Below, piece after piece: positions 14,546 to 25,000 of a stretch of 45,045 nucleotides of DNA (its first letter is position 1; every line of letters begins with the position of its first letter). The stretch is from positions 1 to 45,045 of the forward strand of contig JAZRVT010000051.1 of assembly GCA_045599325.1 (NCBI GenBank), written 5' to 3'. Source of the stretch: Cacconaster sp045599325. Lineage in GTDB: Bacteria; Bacteroidota; Bacteroidia; Bacteroidales; UBA932. The translations under genes and the position numbers were made by a program. Under the pieces are notes generated by a model. It saw only the letters and a list, made by a program, of their open reading frames with translations. It did no database searches and was not told the DNA's origin.

Positions 14546-17071
14546 ATGTCTTTCGTCCGGAGGATCATACTCTCGACAGCACTTCTATTTGCAGTTCTGA
14601 CTCCGCTGCGCGCGCAGCAGCAGGCGGCAGAGGACAGTCTGTTCTGGCTTGTGCAGGCAGACCGCGCCCAGCAGCTCATCAAGTACGGAATGACCTACCG
14701 CCTTGTCCAGGGCAACGCCCGGTTCCTGCACAACGACACCTATCTCCTCTGTGACTCCGCCTCCTGGAATGTGGACAACCACGTCATAGAGGCCTTCGGC
14801 CACGTGCAGGTCATCCAGGACAACACGATGCTCCGCAGCGAGGAACTCATATATATCATCGACCAGAATCTGGCGAAGTTCCGAGGCGGCCTGGTGGAAC
14901 TCTTCGACAAGGAGGGGAACACATTGAGGACCAACCAGCTGGAGTACAACACCAAGGACAGCACCGCCGTGTTCACAGGCGGCGGCGCGATGAAGGACAA
15001 GGACGGCAACGTGATCGAAAGCCGGCGCGGCACCTACGACGCCGGACTCAAGACATTCACCTTCGAGGACCAGGTCGAACTCTTTATGGACACCATAAAG
15101 ATCAAGACCAACGACCTGCGGTACCTCACTCAGGAGGAGAAGGCATATTTCGGGGTCAACACATATATGTGGCGTGACGCCGGTTTCCTGAAGGCTGATG
15201 CCGGATGGTATGAGAGGGGCACGCAGATGGCATACTTCTCCAACCGCGTCTTTATGAACAACCCGGACTACGAGGCGTGGGCCGACGAGCTCTATTTCGA
15301 CCAGACCACAAGGGACGTGGACCTGTACAGCAACGCACAGCTGCTTGACACCGTCAACCTTATGGTATGCCTCGGCGACCATATCCTCTATAAGCCGGAC
15401 ACTGACTCCACCTTTGCCAGCGGTATCCTGACCGACAACCCTGCCGTGGTCTACTACGGCGAGAACGAGAATCACGAGGTCGACACTCTCTATCTGCGCG
15501 CCGATTCGATATTCGTCTATTCCGTGCCGATGTGCGGCATCGATTCGGTTGAGAAGGTGAATGCGGCCAAGCGCATAGAGGATATAATGTTTGACGCTAT
15601 CGGCAAGAAGCGTGCTGACGAAGCCGCGAGCCGTGAGCAGGAGAACATAGAGAAGATGCGCAAGGTGGGCAAGCTGCCTCCTGAATGGCTTGAGCTTCAG
15701 CAGAAGGCCGAGGCCGATTCCCTTGCGGCGCTTGCGGCAAAGGCTGCTGCAGATTCGCTCGCAGCGCTCGGACAGCTGCCTGATTCCTTGAGTGCAGTCA
15801 AGGAGAAGCTGAGTCTTCCGGACAAGGAGTCCCCGCCGCTTGACAGCATCGGCGCCGCCCCGGACAGCATCGGCGCGGCAGCGGCAGATTCGGTTGAGGT
15901 CGGTTCAGATGCGGCCGTGGCGCTGCGCGACTCTACGCCGGTCCGTCACCTGAGGGCATACAACAATGTCAGATTCTACCGCTCGGACCTGCAGGGCGCC
16001 TGCGACTCGCTGGTCTTCACCGAACTGGATTCGGTGGCGCGGCTGTATAACCGTCCCGTGCTCTGGAACGCCGTCAAGAATCAGCTCTCCTCTGAGGAGA
16101 TGATGCTGATGATGAAGGACGGTCAGGTCTTCCGCGGAAGTATGGTGACGGATGCCTGGATGATATCGCAGGAGGACTCGATACACTTCAACCAGATAAA
16201 GAGCACAGAGATGCTGGGTTATTTCCACGAGAACCAGCTGTACCGCTTCGACGCCCTCGGGGGCGTGAGCGCTGTGTTCTATATGGCGGAGGAAGGGTCA
16301 GTGACAACCATAAACCTCAAGGAGGCGAAGATGATGACCGCCGCCATCAAGGATGGCAACGCGCAGAGGCTTCTTTATATGGAATCCATCAAGAGCGATG
16401 CCTACCCGGTAGGCGAACTTGTGCCTGAGAAGCAGAGGCTCAAGGATTTCGAATGGAGGGGCGGGGAGAGGCCTGTGGACCGCAACGCCATTACTGACAG
16501 AACGATAAAGCCTACGGAGGCCTATAAGTACAAAGGCATCCACCAGCCGCGCTACCGCGAGGTGGACAACTATTTCGACAACTATATGTCGGAGCTGCTG
16601 ATGAAGCTCGAAACTGAGCGTATCCAGCGTCAGGAGGAGGAACGCCAGCGGCGTGAGGCCGAGGAGGCTGAGGCTGGAGCAGTTGGGACTGAAGCGGCCG
16701 CTGCCGACAGTGCGGGCATAGCCGCCCTGCCGGTGGAGATGACTCCTGCAGCGGACAGCATTGTCGCTGTCAGCGATTCCGCTTATGTGGCCGCAGTTGT
16801 CGAGAAACTCGAGGCTATCGCTGCAGATTCCGGCCGGACTGTGAAGGACAGCGATGAAGAGGGTTTCGTGCCGGCAGAAGTACAGGAGGCAGTTGAGACA
16901 ATCTCCCGCGAGGATCTCTTCCTGAAGCAGGAAGCAGCGCAGAAGACTCTGACCCGTGCCGAGAAAAGAGCGGTAAGGAAGGCTGAACGGCAGGCGAGGA
17001 GAGAGGCAAGACGGCTGGCCCGTGCAGAGCGGCGGGCGGAAAGGCGTGCTGCAAAGACGGAGTCTGAATGA
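14546..17071 (+). CDS. Large OstA-like (LptA/LptD N-terminal type) envelope protein
   Basis: The 841-residue protein has a signal peptide (IILSTALLFAVLTPLRA) and repeated beta-strand blocks of the OstA type: GNARFLHNDTYLLCDSASWN, VIEAFGHVQVIQDNTMLRSE and TAVFTGGGAMKDKDGNVIES. The LptA/LptD-N jelly roll handles lipopolysaccharide transport across the periplasm, and Bacteroidota carry long OstA-like proteins of this kind. About residues 385-460 are a low-complexity Ala/Asp/Ser linker, including a 21-bp tandem repeat near 15842-15876. OstA-like strands resume afterwards (VRHLRAYNNVRFYRSDLQGA). The last 150 residues are Glu/Arg/Ala-rich and probably coiled coil, ending very basic (KAERQARREARRLARAERRA). 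There is no transmembrane barrel. Its exact role is inferred. Confidence 0.85.
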   Translation: MSFVRRIILSTALLFAVLTPLRAQQQAAEDSLFWLVQADRAQQLIKYGMTYRLVQGNARFLHNDTYLLCDSASWNVDNHVIEAFGHVQVIQDNTMLRSEELIYIIDQNLAKFRGGLVELFDKEGNTLRTNQLEYNTKDSTAVFTGGGAMKDKDGNVIESRRGTYDAGLKTFTFEDQVELFMDTIKIKTNDLRYLTQEEKAYFGVNTYMWRDAGFLKADAGWYERGTQMAYFSNRVFMNNPDYEAWADELYFDQTTRDVDLYSNAQLLDTVNLMVCLGDHILYKPDTDSTFASGILTDNPAVVYYGENENHEVDTLYLRADSIFVYSVPMCGIDSVEKVNAAKRIEDIMFDAIGKKRADEAASREQENIEKMRKVGKLPPEWLELQQKAEADSLAALAAKAAADSLAALGQLPDSLSAVKEKLSLPDKESPPLDSIGAAPDSIGAAAADSVEVGSDAAVALRDSTPVRHLRAYNNVRFYRSDLQGACDSLVFTELDSVARLYNRPVLWNAVKNQLSSEEMMLMMKDGQVFRGSMVTDAWMISQEDSIHFNQIKSTEMLGYFHENQLYRFDALGGVSAVFYMAEEGSVTTINLKEAKMMTAAIKDGNAQRLLYMESIKSDAYPVGELVPEKQRLKDFEWRGGERPVDRNAITDRTIKPTEAYKYKGIHQPRYREVDNYFDNYMSELLMKLETERIQRQEEERQRREAEEAEAGAVGTEAAAADSAGIAALPVEMTPAADSIVAVSDSAYVAAVVEKLEAIAADSGRTVKDSDEEGFVPAEVQEAVETISREDLFLKQEAAQKTLTRAEKRAVRKAERQARREARRLARAERRAERRAAKTESE

Positions 17072-17079
17072 CAGATAAA

Positions 17080-17105
17080 AAAAGAGGTCCGCGAGGACCT
17101 CTTTT
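17080..17105. terminator. Bidirectional terminator between OstA-like gene and susD-like gene
   Basis: AAAAGAGGTCC (17080-17090) and GGACCTCTTTT (17095-17105) pair perfectly with a GCGA loop. An A-run on the left and T-run on the right serve both convergent transcripts. Confidence 0.85.
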
Positions 17106-17124
17106 CATTTATTGGAGTCACCTG

Positions 17125-18615
17125 TTAGTAACCAGGGTTCTGCTGGATTTCAGGGTTGGTGTTGATCTCAGACTCTGCAATCGGGAGAAGCATATGGAAA
17201 CCGTAGGTAGGGTCGTTCCTGTTGAATGAAGCGCCACGGGTATTCTTTGGCTTTGTACCGAATGACCAGGCGTCGTCCTCGAACTGGACGGTTACGTTCT
17301 GACGCATTGCCTCGTAGAACAGCTTGCCTTCGCCAAGCATCTCACGGCGGTACTCCTTGTAGATCTCATCAGCTGAGACGTTGTCCTTTGTCCAAGGAGT
17401 ATAGTCAGGATTACGCTTTGCAATCGCATTCAGGTAGTCAGCTGCTTTAGCCTTGTCGCCATTGCCACGTACCAGAGCCTCTGCTGCGAGCAGGTAGACC
17501 TCTGAAAGGCGGATGACCTTGATGTTGACTGCAGTTGATGTAGACTTGCCGTCACCTGCAAGATTGATGTCGCCGCTGTACTTGTAGCAGGCATCCTTCC
17601 AGTAGCTGCGGGCTTCGTCGCCGTGCATATGGTCATAATCCATGATGTTCCAGCGTACGTCATTCTCGGCCATTATGTTGTGCCAGTATTCACTTACATA
17701 GAGGTTGCCGTAAGCTGAAGAGCTTCCGTGTGCCCTCTTGCGGAAGTAAATGCCGATCGAGCTGCCGCCGAGGTCGCCCTCGTTAGGGTAGATGGCGAGC
17801 TCGAGGACGGATTCCTTGCCCTGCTGAGTCTTCCAGGAACCAGTCCATTCCGATGGAGAGTAGAGGCTGTACTTGCCGCTGTTGATGACATTGTCAAAGC
17901 AGCTTGCTGCGGCCGAGAAATTGTCCATATACATATAGACCTTTCCAAGGATAGCCTGGTTTGCGTAGTAGTTTGCATATCCGAGGTTGCTGCTCTTTGA
18001 AAGGAGCGGAGCGGCCTCAGTGAGGTCAGCGACAATCTGAGTGTAAACTTCCTTTACAGTGTTTCTCAGGAGTTGCGCCTTTGCATCGACAGGTTCAGTG
18101 ACGACTGCGATTCCCCAGGATGCGCCGTTGTCCATATTGTATGGCTTGCCGTAGAGACGGACCATTTCGAAATGGAGAAGTGCGCGGATTGTGAGGGCCT
18201 GGCCGAGGATGTCGTCAAGGGTAGAGCTGTTGGTGCCTTCATTCTTCATCTCATTGATGTTCTCAATGATGTTGTTGGCCTGAAGGATTGCATTGTAGCC
18301 TGATGACCAGATTCCTGAATAAGTGTTGCTTGTGATGGAGTGGTCATAGTAGTAGAGACCGTCACCGCCGAAACCGCCGGTATAGATTGTGAAGTCACCT
18401 CCCTTGGCGTCACCGATGAGGAGAAGGTTGTTGCCGAAAAGGCTTGAGCCGGTCAGTTTGCTGTACAGACCGTTCAGCATGATCTGGGCATCCTCTGCGT
18501 TTGAGATACAGGTGGAGGCATCTGCCTGATGTGTTGGAGCCACATCGAGAAATCCTTCGCAGGATGTCAGTGCCAGAGCGCAGACCAATGAAAGTACGAT
18601 TGATATCTTTTTCAT
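17125..18615 (-). CDS. SusD/RagB-type surface nutrient-binding lipoprotein, pair 1
   Basis: The 496-residue protein starts with a lipoprotein signal, MKKISIVLSLVCALALTSC (Cys19), followed by EGFLDVAPTHQ, the usual SusD opening. It has the N-terminal helical part (NAEDAQIMLNGLYSKLTG), the tetratricopeptide-like core (ILGQALTIRALLHFEMVRLY, GKVYMYMDNFSAAASCFDNV) and the late blocks IRLSEVYLLAAEALVRG and LLPIAESEINTNPEIQQNPG. SusD proteins sit on the cell surface and form a lid over their SusC partner, closing on the bound glycan or peptide. The partner gene lies 32 bases upstream. No enzyme gene is adjacent, so the substrate cannot be inferred. Confidence 0.95.
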   Translation of the reverse strand: MKKISIVLSLVCALALTSCEGFLDVAPTHQADASTCISNAEDAQIMLNGLYSKLTGSSLFGNNLLLIGDAKGGDFTIYTGGFGGDGLYYYDHSITSNTYSGIWSSGYNAILQANNIIENINEMKNEGTNSSTLDDILGQALTIRALLHFEMVRLYGKPYNMDNGASWGIAVVTEPVDAKAQLLRNTVKEVYTQIVADLTEAAPLLSKSSNLGYANYYANQAILGKVYMYMDNFSAAASCFDNVINSGKYSLYSPSEWTGSWKTQQGKESVLELAIYPNEGDLGGSSIGIYFRKRAHGSSSAYGNLYVSEYWHNIMAENDVRWNIMDYDHMHGDEARSYWKDACYKYSGDINLAGDGKSTSTAVNIKVIRLSEVYLLAAEALVRGNGDKAKAADYLNAIAKRNPDYTPWTKDNVSADEIYKEYRREMLGEGKLFYEAMRQNVTVQFEDDAWSFGTKPKNTRGASFNRNDPTYGFHMLLPIAESEINTNPEIQQNPGY

Positions 18616-18647
18616 GTTCCAATTATCTTTAAGTTCGATGGCAATTG

Positions 18648-21600
18648 CTAGAAGCTGAATTCAAGACCGAAGGTGTAGGTCTTTCCGATAGGAGTTTCCC
18701 AACCTCTTGTACTGTAAGTGTTGACTTCAGGGTCGGCAATCTTGTACTTTGAGAAAGTAAGAAGGTTTCCACCTGTGAAATATACACGTGCACCGCTGAG
18801 GCCGATGTGGCTGACAACTGACTTAGGAAGGTTGTAGCTGAGAGTGATGTTCTTGAGCCTGAGGAATGATGCGTCATAGAGGTGACGTGAGCTCTTTATC
18901 ATTGCGTCCTCAAGGTCAATACCTCTGATGAGAGGCTCTGTTCCGCTGTGGTTGCTGTGTGTCCAGAGGTTTTCGAAGTAACGCTGGCCGCGGATACGGT
19001 TCCAGTAGTAACCGTCGTCTGCGATGTCTTTCTCAGCGCCGTCATAGAGGAGACCTCCGATCTTATAGATGAAATTCAGGTTGAGGCTGAGGCCCTTCCA
19101 GGAGAGGTCGGAGTTGAAACCGCCGTATACCAGAGGGGTGGCATCGCCTATGATGACCTCGTCAGCATCCTCATAGCTGTAGACAACGTTGCGTCCGTTG
19201 AGAGTTATGTCGGCGTTGTCATTGTTGGAATAATAGATAGGAGCACCTGTGGATTCTTCTACACCTGCATATTCGCGGCCGAAGAATGCCAGAGTAGATT
19301 CACCTTCACGGTAAACATATTTTGCACGGTCGTCACCTCCGGTCGGATCCCACCACTGGATATCCGCGCCGTCATACAGTTCGACGACTTTTGACTTGAG
19401 GAATGAGCCGTTCAGACCGACAGACCATTTCCAGTCGGTTGTCCTGATGATGTCACCTGCAAGCTCGAACTCGATACCGTGGTTGTTGATGACACCGACA
19501 TTCTGGAGAGTTGAGCTGAATCCTGTGATGCGTGAGATTGGAACGTCCTGGAGAAGGTCCTTTGAATCACGGTTGAACCACTCGACTGTACCGGTGAGGC
19601 GGTTGTCCCAGAGGCCGAATTCGAGAGCGACGTTGGTGGTGTAGCTGGTCTCCCAGGAAAGGCTTGCATCAGCTGCATTGGCAAGGGCGCCGCCAGGGTT
19701 GGTCATATACTTGTACGCGTAGCTTGCAAGTGAGCGCCAGCCGTTGTTGCTTGAAGGAAGAGTACCGTTGACACCGTAAGATGCACGGAGACGGAGGTTG
19801 CTGATGACATCCTGATTCTGCATGAATGCCTCATTGCTGATTCTCCAGGATCCTGCCACTGACCAGAAGTTGCCCCAGCGGGTTTCAGGACCGAGGCGTG
19901 AGGAACCGTCACGGCGGTAGCTGCCTGAGAGGTAGTACCTGTTGTCATAGTTGTATTCAGCCTTTGAGAGGAGTGACATCATCGAGTTGCCCCAGCTGTA
20001 GCCGTTTGCATCGAGAGTACCTGCGGTGTAGACGGTATGGAGAGAGGCGACAGGGAGGTTGTCACCTGATGCGCGCATGAAGTCTGTGTCATTCTTCTCG
20101 GCTTCCCAACCGACCAGTGCGCTTACGTTGTGCTTGCCGAATTCCTTGTTGAAGTTCAGGGTTGAAGATGAGACGACCTTGCGGTAGTTCGTGTTCATCT
20201 CATTGACTGAACCGTGGGTCGACTGACCGTTGAAGTGCTCTGCGCTGTAGTAGATATGGTCGCGGACTGTGGTGTTGTCGAATGAGAATACTGAACGGAA
20301 ATTCAGCCAGTCGGTGAACTTGATGGTCGCGGTCTCGCTTGCGGTGATCTTCATTGTCTTGGAGGTGTTCTCCCAGAGGTCGTTGTAGTAAAGAAGGTTC
20401 TGGGCGAGTGAATCGTAGCGTACGGTCCAAGGGTCACCGGTCTTGTAGTCATCCGGCCAGTAGAGAGGCCACAGGAGGTTGCGGGTCTGCATGAAGAAGT
20501 TGGATCCTGTGTTACGGGTATCGTTGTAACCTGACCTGTTGGTGTATGCAAGGCTGGCATTGGTCTGCAGTTCTACGAATTTGCCGACCTTCTGGTTCAG
20601 GTTGACACGGCCGCTGATACGGTCGAAGTCGTTTGCGAAGACACGGCCCTGGTCCTTGGTGTATGCGAATGAAGAGTAATATGTGCTCTTGTCTGTACCG
20701 CCGCTTACGCTGAGGTCGTAAGTCTGATAGACTGCTGTGCGGAAGTATGCGTCATCCCAGTCGAAGAAGACGATGTTTCCATTTCCGTCAACTCGCTTGA
20801 GCTGGCCGTCAGTCTTCGGAGTGATTGTGATATGACCGTAACGCTCAGTGTCATTCTTGGTGAGGTCATAACCGAACTTGTTCCACTTCGTGTTCAGCTG
20901 GCGGAGTGCATAAGAAGATGCGTATGCGGCATCCTCGCCGTCAGAAGTCTGATAATCCCAGAAAATCTGGTACATCATATCGACGTTGTCCTGAGCGGAA
21001 GCGATCTCGTAGTTATCGGTAGCCCATTCAGGAGTGATACCGACTGAAGCCTTGAAGGTGACTGTAGGACGTCCCTCTTTACCTCTCTTGGTATTGATGA
21101 GGATGACACCGTTTGCTGCACGTGAACCGTACAGGGCGGAAGCAGCTGCGTCCTTCAGGACTGTGATGGACTCGATATCGCTTGAGTTCAAAGTGGACAT
21201 CACGTTGTTTGTAGAATAGGTGTAGTCGCTCATCTGGCCGGCATCACCTGAAATCACAGGAACACCGTCGATGACGTAGAGAGGTTCGTTGGATGCGTTC
21301 ATTGAGCCGATACCGCGGATACGGATCTCGGATGCGGAGCCTGCCTGTCCTGAAGACTGGGTGATCTGCATGCCGGCAATCTTACCGGTAAGAGCCTGCT
21401 CGAACGATACGGTAGGCATATCCTTTATGGCTTCCTGCTTTACTACAGAAGCGGCACCTGTATATGTGCCTTTCTTTGCAGTACCGTAAGCCACGACCAT
21501 CACCTCTTCCAGAGATTCGGCGTTAGGCTGGAGCACGGCGTCAATCCTTGCCCTTCCGTTCACGAGGACCTCGAGGTCGTTGAAGCCGATGGAGGAGAAT

Positions 21601-21806
21601 ACGAGAGTTGCGTTTGCCGGAACATTGTCGAGAGTGTAGGCTCCGTCATCCGCTGAGGCTACGCCTGTCATTGTGCCTTTGATGATCACGCTGGCGAATG
21701 GGATAGGCGAGCCGTCTGAAGAAGTCACTTTACCAGTGACCCTGTTCTGTGCGAAAGCGGTGCTGAATGTCAGCAGGGCCATCGCAAGTAGCATAATTTT
21801 CTTCAT
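18648..21806 (-). CDS. SusC/RagA-type TonB-dependent transporter, pair 1
   Basis: The 1052-residue protein has a signal peptide (ending STAFA, then Q), an N-terminal carboxypeptidase-regulatory-like domain (about 22-105; VTGKVTSSDGSPIPFASVII), a TonB-box-like segment (VMVVAYGTAKKG), a plug (about 115-240; IRIRGIGSMNASNEPLYVID, SALYGSRAANGVILINTK) and a 22-stranded barrel ending YTFGLEFSF. SusC pumps substrate into the periplasm using TonB energy, with SusD as its lid. The first 250 residues are very similar to the divergent SusC at 22053, while the barrels differ widely, so the two probably handle different substrates. It is read first in the pair, followed after 32 bases by susD. Confidence 0.96.
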   Translation of the reverse strand: MKKIMLLAMALLTFSTAFAQNRVTGKVTSSDGSPIPFASVIIKGTMTGVASADDGAYTLDNVPANATLVFSSIGFNDLEVLVNGRARIDAVLQPNAESLEEVMVVAYGTAKKGTYTGAASVVKQEAIKDMPTVSFEQALTGKIAGMQITQSSGQAGSASEIRIRGIGSMNASNEPLYVIDGVPVISGDAGQMSDYTYSTNNVMSTLNSSDIESITVLKDAAASALYGSRAANGVILINTKRGKEGRPTVTFKASVGITPEWATDNYEIASAQDNVDMMYQIFWDYQTSDGEDAAYASSYALRQLNTKWNKFGYDLTKNDTERYGHITITPKTDGQLKRVDGNGNIVFFDWDDAYFRTAVYQTYDLSVSGGTDKSTYYSSFAYTKDQGRVFANDFDRISGRVNLNQKVGKFVELQTNASLAYTNRSGYNDTRNTGSNFFMQTRNLLWPLYWPDDYKTGDPWTVRYDSLAQNLLYYNDLWENTSKTMKITASETATIKFTDWLNFRSVFSFDNTTVRDHIYYSAEHFNGQSTHGSVNEMNTNYRKVVSSSTLNFNKEFGKHNVSALVGWEAEKNDTDFMRASGDNLPVASLHTVYTAGTLDANGYSWGNSMMSLLSKAEYNYDNRYYLSGSYRRDGSSRLGPETRWGNFWSVAGSWRISNEAFMQNQDVISNLRLRASYGVNGTLPSSNNGWRSLASYAYKYMTNPGGALANAADASLSWETSYTTNVALEFGLWDNRLTGTVEWFNRDSKDLLQDVPISRITGFSSTLQNVGVINNHGIEFELAGDIIRTTDWKWSVGLNGSFLKSKVVELYDGADIQWWDPTGGDDRAKYVYREGESTLAFFGREYAGVEESTGAPIYYSNNDNADITLNGRNVVYSYEDADEVIIGDATPLVYGGFNSDLSWKGLSLNLNFIYKIGGLLYDGAEKDIADDGYYWNRIRGQRYFENLWTHSNHSGTEPLIRGIDLEDAMIKSSRHLYDASFLRLKNITLSYNLPKSVVSHIGLSGARVYFTGGNLLTFSKYKIADPEVNTYSTRGWETPIGKTYTFGLEFSF

Positions 21807-21897
21807 AAGCAGTTTTTTTGTTAAATATTTGGGTTGTTCAATAGTAGTCAGGGCGGTTGTTCTGCCTGAAAATTAGTCTTCTTGCAAAGGAATGATA

Positions 21898-21905
21898 CAA
21901 ATTTA
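21898..21905 (-). promoter_or_regulatory. Possible -7 element for susC pair 1
   Basis: On the minus strand this reads TAAATTTG, about 90 bases upstream of the ATG at 21806. No convincing -33 box was found. The 246-base gap between the two divergent susC genes holds nothing else I can support except the opposite promoter. Confidence 0.3.
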
Positions 21906-21946
21906 ACTAAAAATAATTTTGAATGAAAAGGGTAATTCCACAAAAC

Positions 21947-21981
21947 TTTGTAGGAACTGCTGTATTTTTTTTCTATCTTTG
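21947..21981 (+). promoter_or_regulatory. Promoter for susC pair 2
   Basis: TATCTTTG (21974-21981) lies about 70 bases before the ATG at 22053. The nearest TTTG (21947-21950) is 23 bases upstream, slightly longer than the usual spacing, which may mean a weak or activator-dependent promoter. Confidence 0.5.
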
Positions 21982-22052
21982 TTGATACCTTTATAATTCA
22001 AGGCGAATTTTTTATTACAAATAACCTAATTATCTAACCAAAAACATCATTT

Positions 22053-25000
22053 ATGAAGAAAGTATTGCTCCTTGCGCTTGCGGTATTGTCGCTCAATGTC
22101 GCATTTGCGCAAAACAAAGTCACGGGTAAAGTGACTTCTTCTTCAGATGGATCACCGATTCCGTTCGCGAGCGTTGTCGTGAAGGGAACAATGACTGGTG
22201 TCGCTTCGGCGGATGACGGTACTTATGTACTGACAAATGTCCCAAATGGCGCTACTCTGGTGTTCTCATCAATCGGCTTCAACGACCTTGAAGTCCAGGT
22301 GGCAGGCAGAAGCGTCATCGACGCAGCTCTCCAGCCAAATACAGAAGCCCTTGACGAGGTTATGGTCGTGGCTTACGGCACTGTCAAGAAGGGATCTTAT
22401 TCAGGTTCTGCCGCTGTCGTGAAGCAGGACGCTATCAAGGACGCTCCGGTCGTCAGCTTCGAGCAGGTGCTCGCAGGTAAGGCCCCTGGTGTCCAGGTCG
22501 CTTCCTATTCAGGCCAGCCTGGTTCCGAGGCTCAGATCTCTGTCCGTGGTTTCGGCTCCTTCAATGCCGGCAACCAGCCTCTCTACGTCATCGACGGTGT
22601 CCCTGCAACAAGCGGTGACTATTCATCAGGAAACATCTCAACCAGTGCGATGAACTTCCTCAATCCTTCCGATATCGAGAGCATCACCATCCTCAAGGAT
22701 GCTGCAGCTGCTTCCCTCTACGGAAGCCGTGCATCCAACGGTGTCATCCTCGTGACCACCAAGAAAGGAAAACAGGGAAACATCACCACCAACTTCAAGG
22801 CCAACGCAGGTTTCTCATATTTCGCATATGACAACTACCCTCTCGCAAACGACGAGGAGGCTGAGTATCTGCACAGGATGTCCTGGACCAACTACGCTAA
22901 CATCGAAGGCCCGTCAGAGTGGAAGAGCTACGGCTCCATCGAGGCCTATGTCGACGAAATGGTCGAGGAGTACTATCCAAAGCAGGACTACAGCAAATAC
23001 ATCTACAAAGACTGGGAGGACGTCCTCTTCCGCACCGGTATCAGCCAGACCTACGACCTCAGTGTCTCTGGCGGTGGAGAAAAGGGCAGAGTATATGCAT
23101 CAGTGGGCTGGACCGACCAGCAGGGTGTCGTCACCATCGACTACCTGAAGCGTTTCTCCACAACCATCAACGCTGAGGCTTCCCTCGCAAAATGGCTGAG
23201 AGTCGGCGCTACAATGCAGTACTCCTGGCAGTATCAGACTGGTCACCAGGACGGCTGGGCATCTAAGGACAACCCGTTCTTCATCTGGAAGGTCGCTCTG
23301 AACCCGAGATGGCCATACGCTTACAAGGACACAGGTGAACTCTACCTCAAGCCTTGGAACAGCGGCCTCTCAACAGTCAACCCTGTCGCTACCTATGAGA
23401 ACCAGATCAACGACGCTTACCAGAACCGTCTCATCATGAAGGGCTGGGCAGAGGCAAGCTTCACAGACTGGCTGAAACTCAAGACCACCATCAGCGACGA
23501 CTGGCTCTATGTACGTGACAAGTTCGCCTGGACCTACGGTCACCCTAACTTCTACGCTTACTCCGACATCGGAGGTTACATCGGCAACCGCCACCGCAAC
23601 CTTGACCGTCTCGTAAGCTCAACGACCCTCACCTTCGACAACACTTACGGCAAGCACCATATCAATGCAATGGTCGGCTGGGAGGCTGAGAAGGAGAAAT
23701 ACTTTATGACCACTATCGGCAAGATCGACTTCTCATATATGGGTGCTACCGAGTCCTATCTCTCAACAGGTTACGACGGAGGTTACAGCTACACACGTGA
23801 CTGCGCACTCCTCTCCGCACTCGGAAGCCTCAGCTATGACTTCGACTCCAAGTACTACCTCACCGGAACATTCCGCCGTGACGGTTCATCCCACCTTGCA
23901 CCTGCAAAGCGCTGGGGTAACTTCTGGTCAGTATCAGGAAGCTGGAGATTCTCCAACGAGGAATTCATGAAGGATGTCTCCTGGATCAACGATGCGAAGA
24001 TCCGTGGATCATACGGTACTTCAGGTACTCTGCCATCAGATCACTTCGGCTATATGGCACTCTATGACTACACTGGCTATGGCGACGAAGGTGCAAGCTA
24101 TCCTTACACTCTCGGCAACGAAGAGCTCACCTGGGAGAAGAACCACAACTGGAACGTCGCTCTCGATGCATCTCTCTTCGACAGGGTCAACCTCACAGTC
24201 GAGTACTACAACAAGGTCACTACAGACCTGCTCCTTGACGCAACCATCCCTTCAATCACAGGTTTCTCTTCAACTCTGAGAAACATCGGCTCAATGCTCA
24301 ACCGCGGATGGGAGATCTCCGTCAATGTTGACATCCTCAAGAACGTCAACAAGTGGAACCTCTCCGTAGGAGCTAACTGGAACACTCTCCACAATGAGGT
24401 TCTCGCACTCTCAGAAGAAGGTGAAATGATCACCGACACTCCTATCGTCTGGACTGCAGGCTACAGCTTCTACCAGTACCGCACCAGGAATTATCTCGGT
24501 GTATGCCAGCAGGATGACTATATGGGTTCAGGCCTCGAGAAAGGCTGGCCTATGTATGCAGAAGGCTCATTCTATGAGGCAGGTGAAACAGCTGACCAGA
24601 CAGTCGTCCTGAAGGACGGCACTGTCATCAATGAGGGCCAGACAGTTCCTTGCGACACTTACAACTACTTCCCTACATCACGTGGAAACGCAAGCAACAT
24701 GATTCTTGACGGTGTGACAGCTATTCCTAAGGCTTACGGTGGTTTCAACATCAACGCAGGCTGGAACGGCCTCACTCTCGATATGGCCTGGTCTTACAAG
24801 TACGGCCACTACATCTGGGATGAAGGTGTAGAGCAGATGGAAAGCGACGGTTACTACTGGACTCACAGAGGTATCGCAAAGGATCAGCTCAATGCCTGGA
24901 CTCCGGAGAACACCGACACAAATGTTCCTATGCGTGTCGCTGACAACGGACAGGGCGGTTACTACTACTCCAGCAGATTCGCAAAGAAGGGTGACTACCT

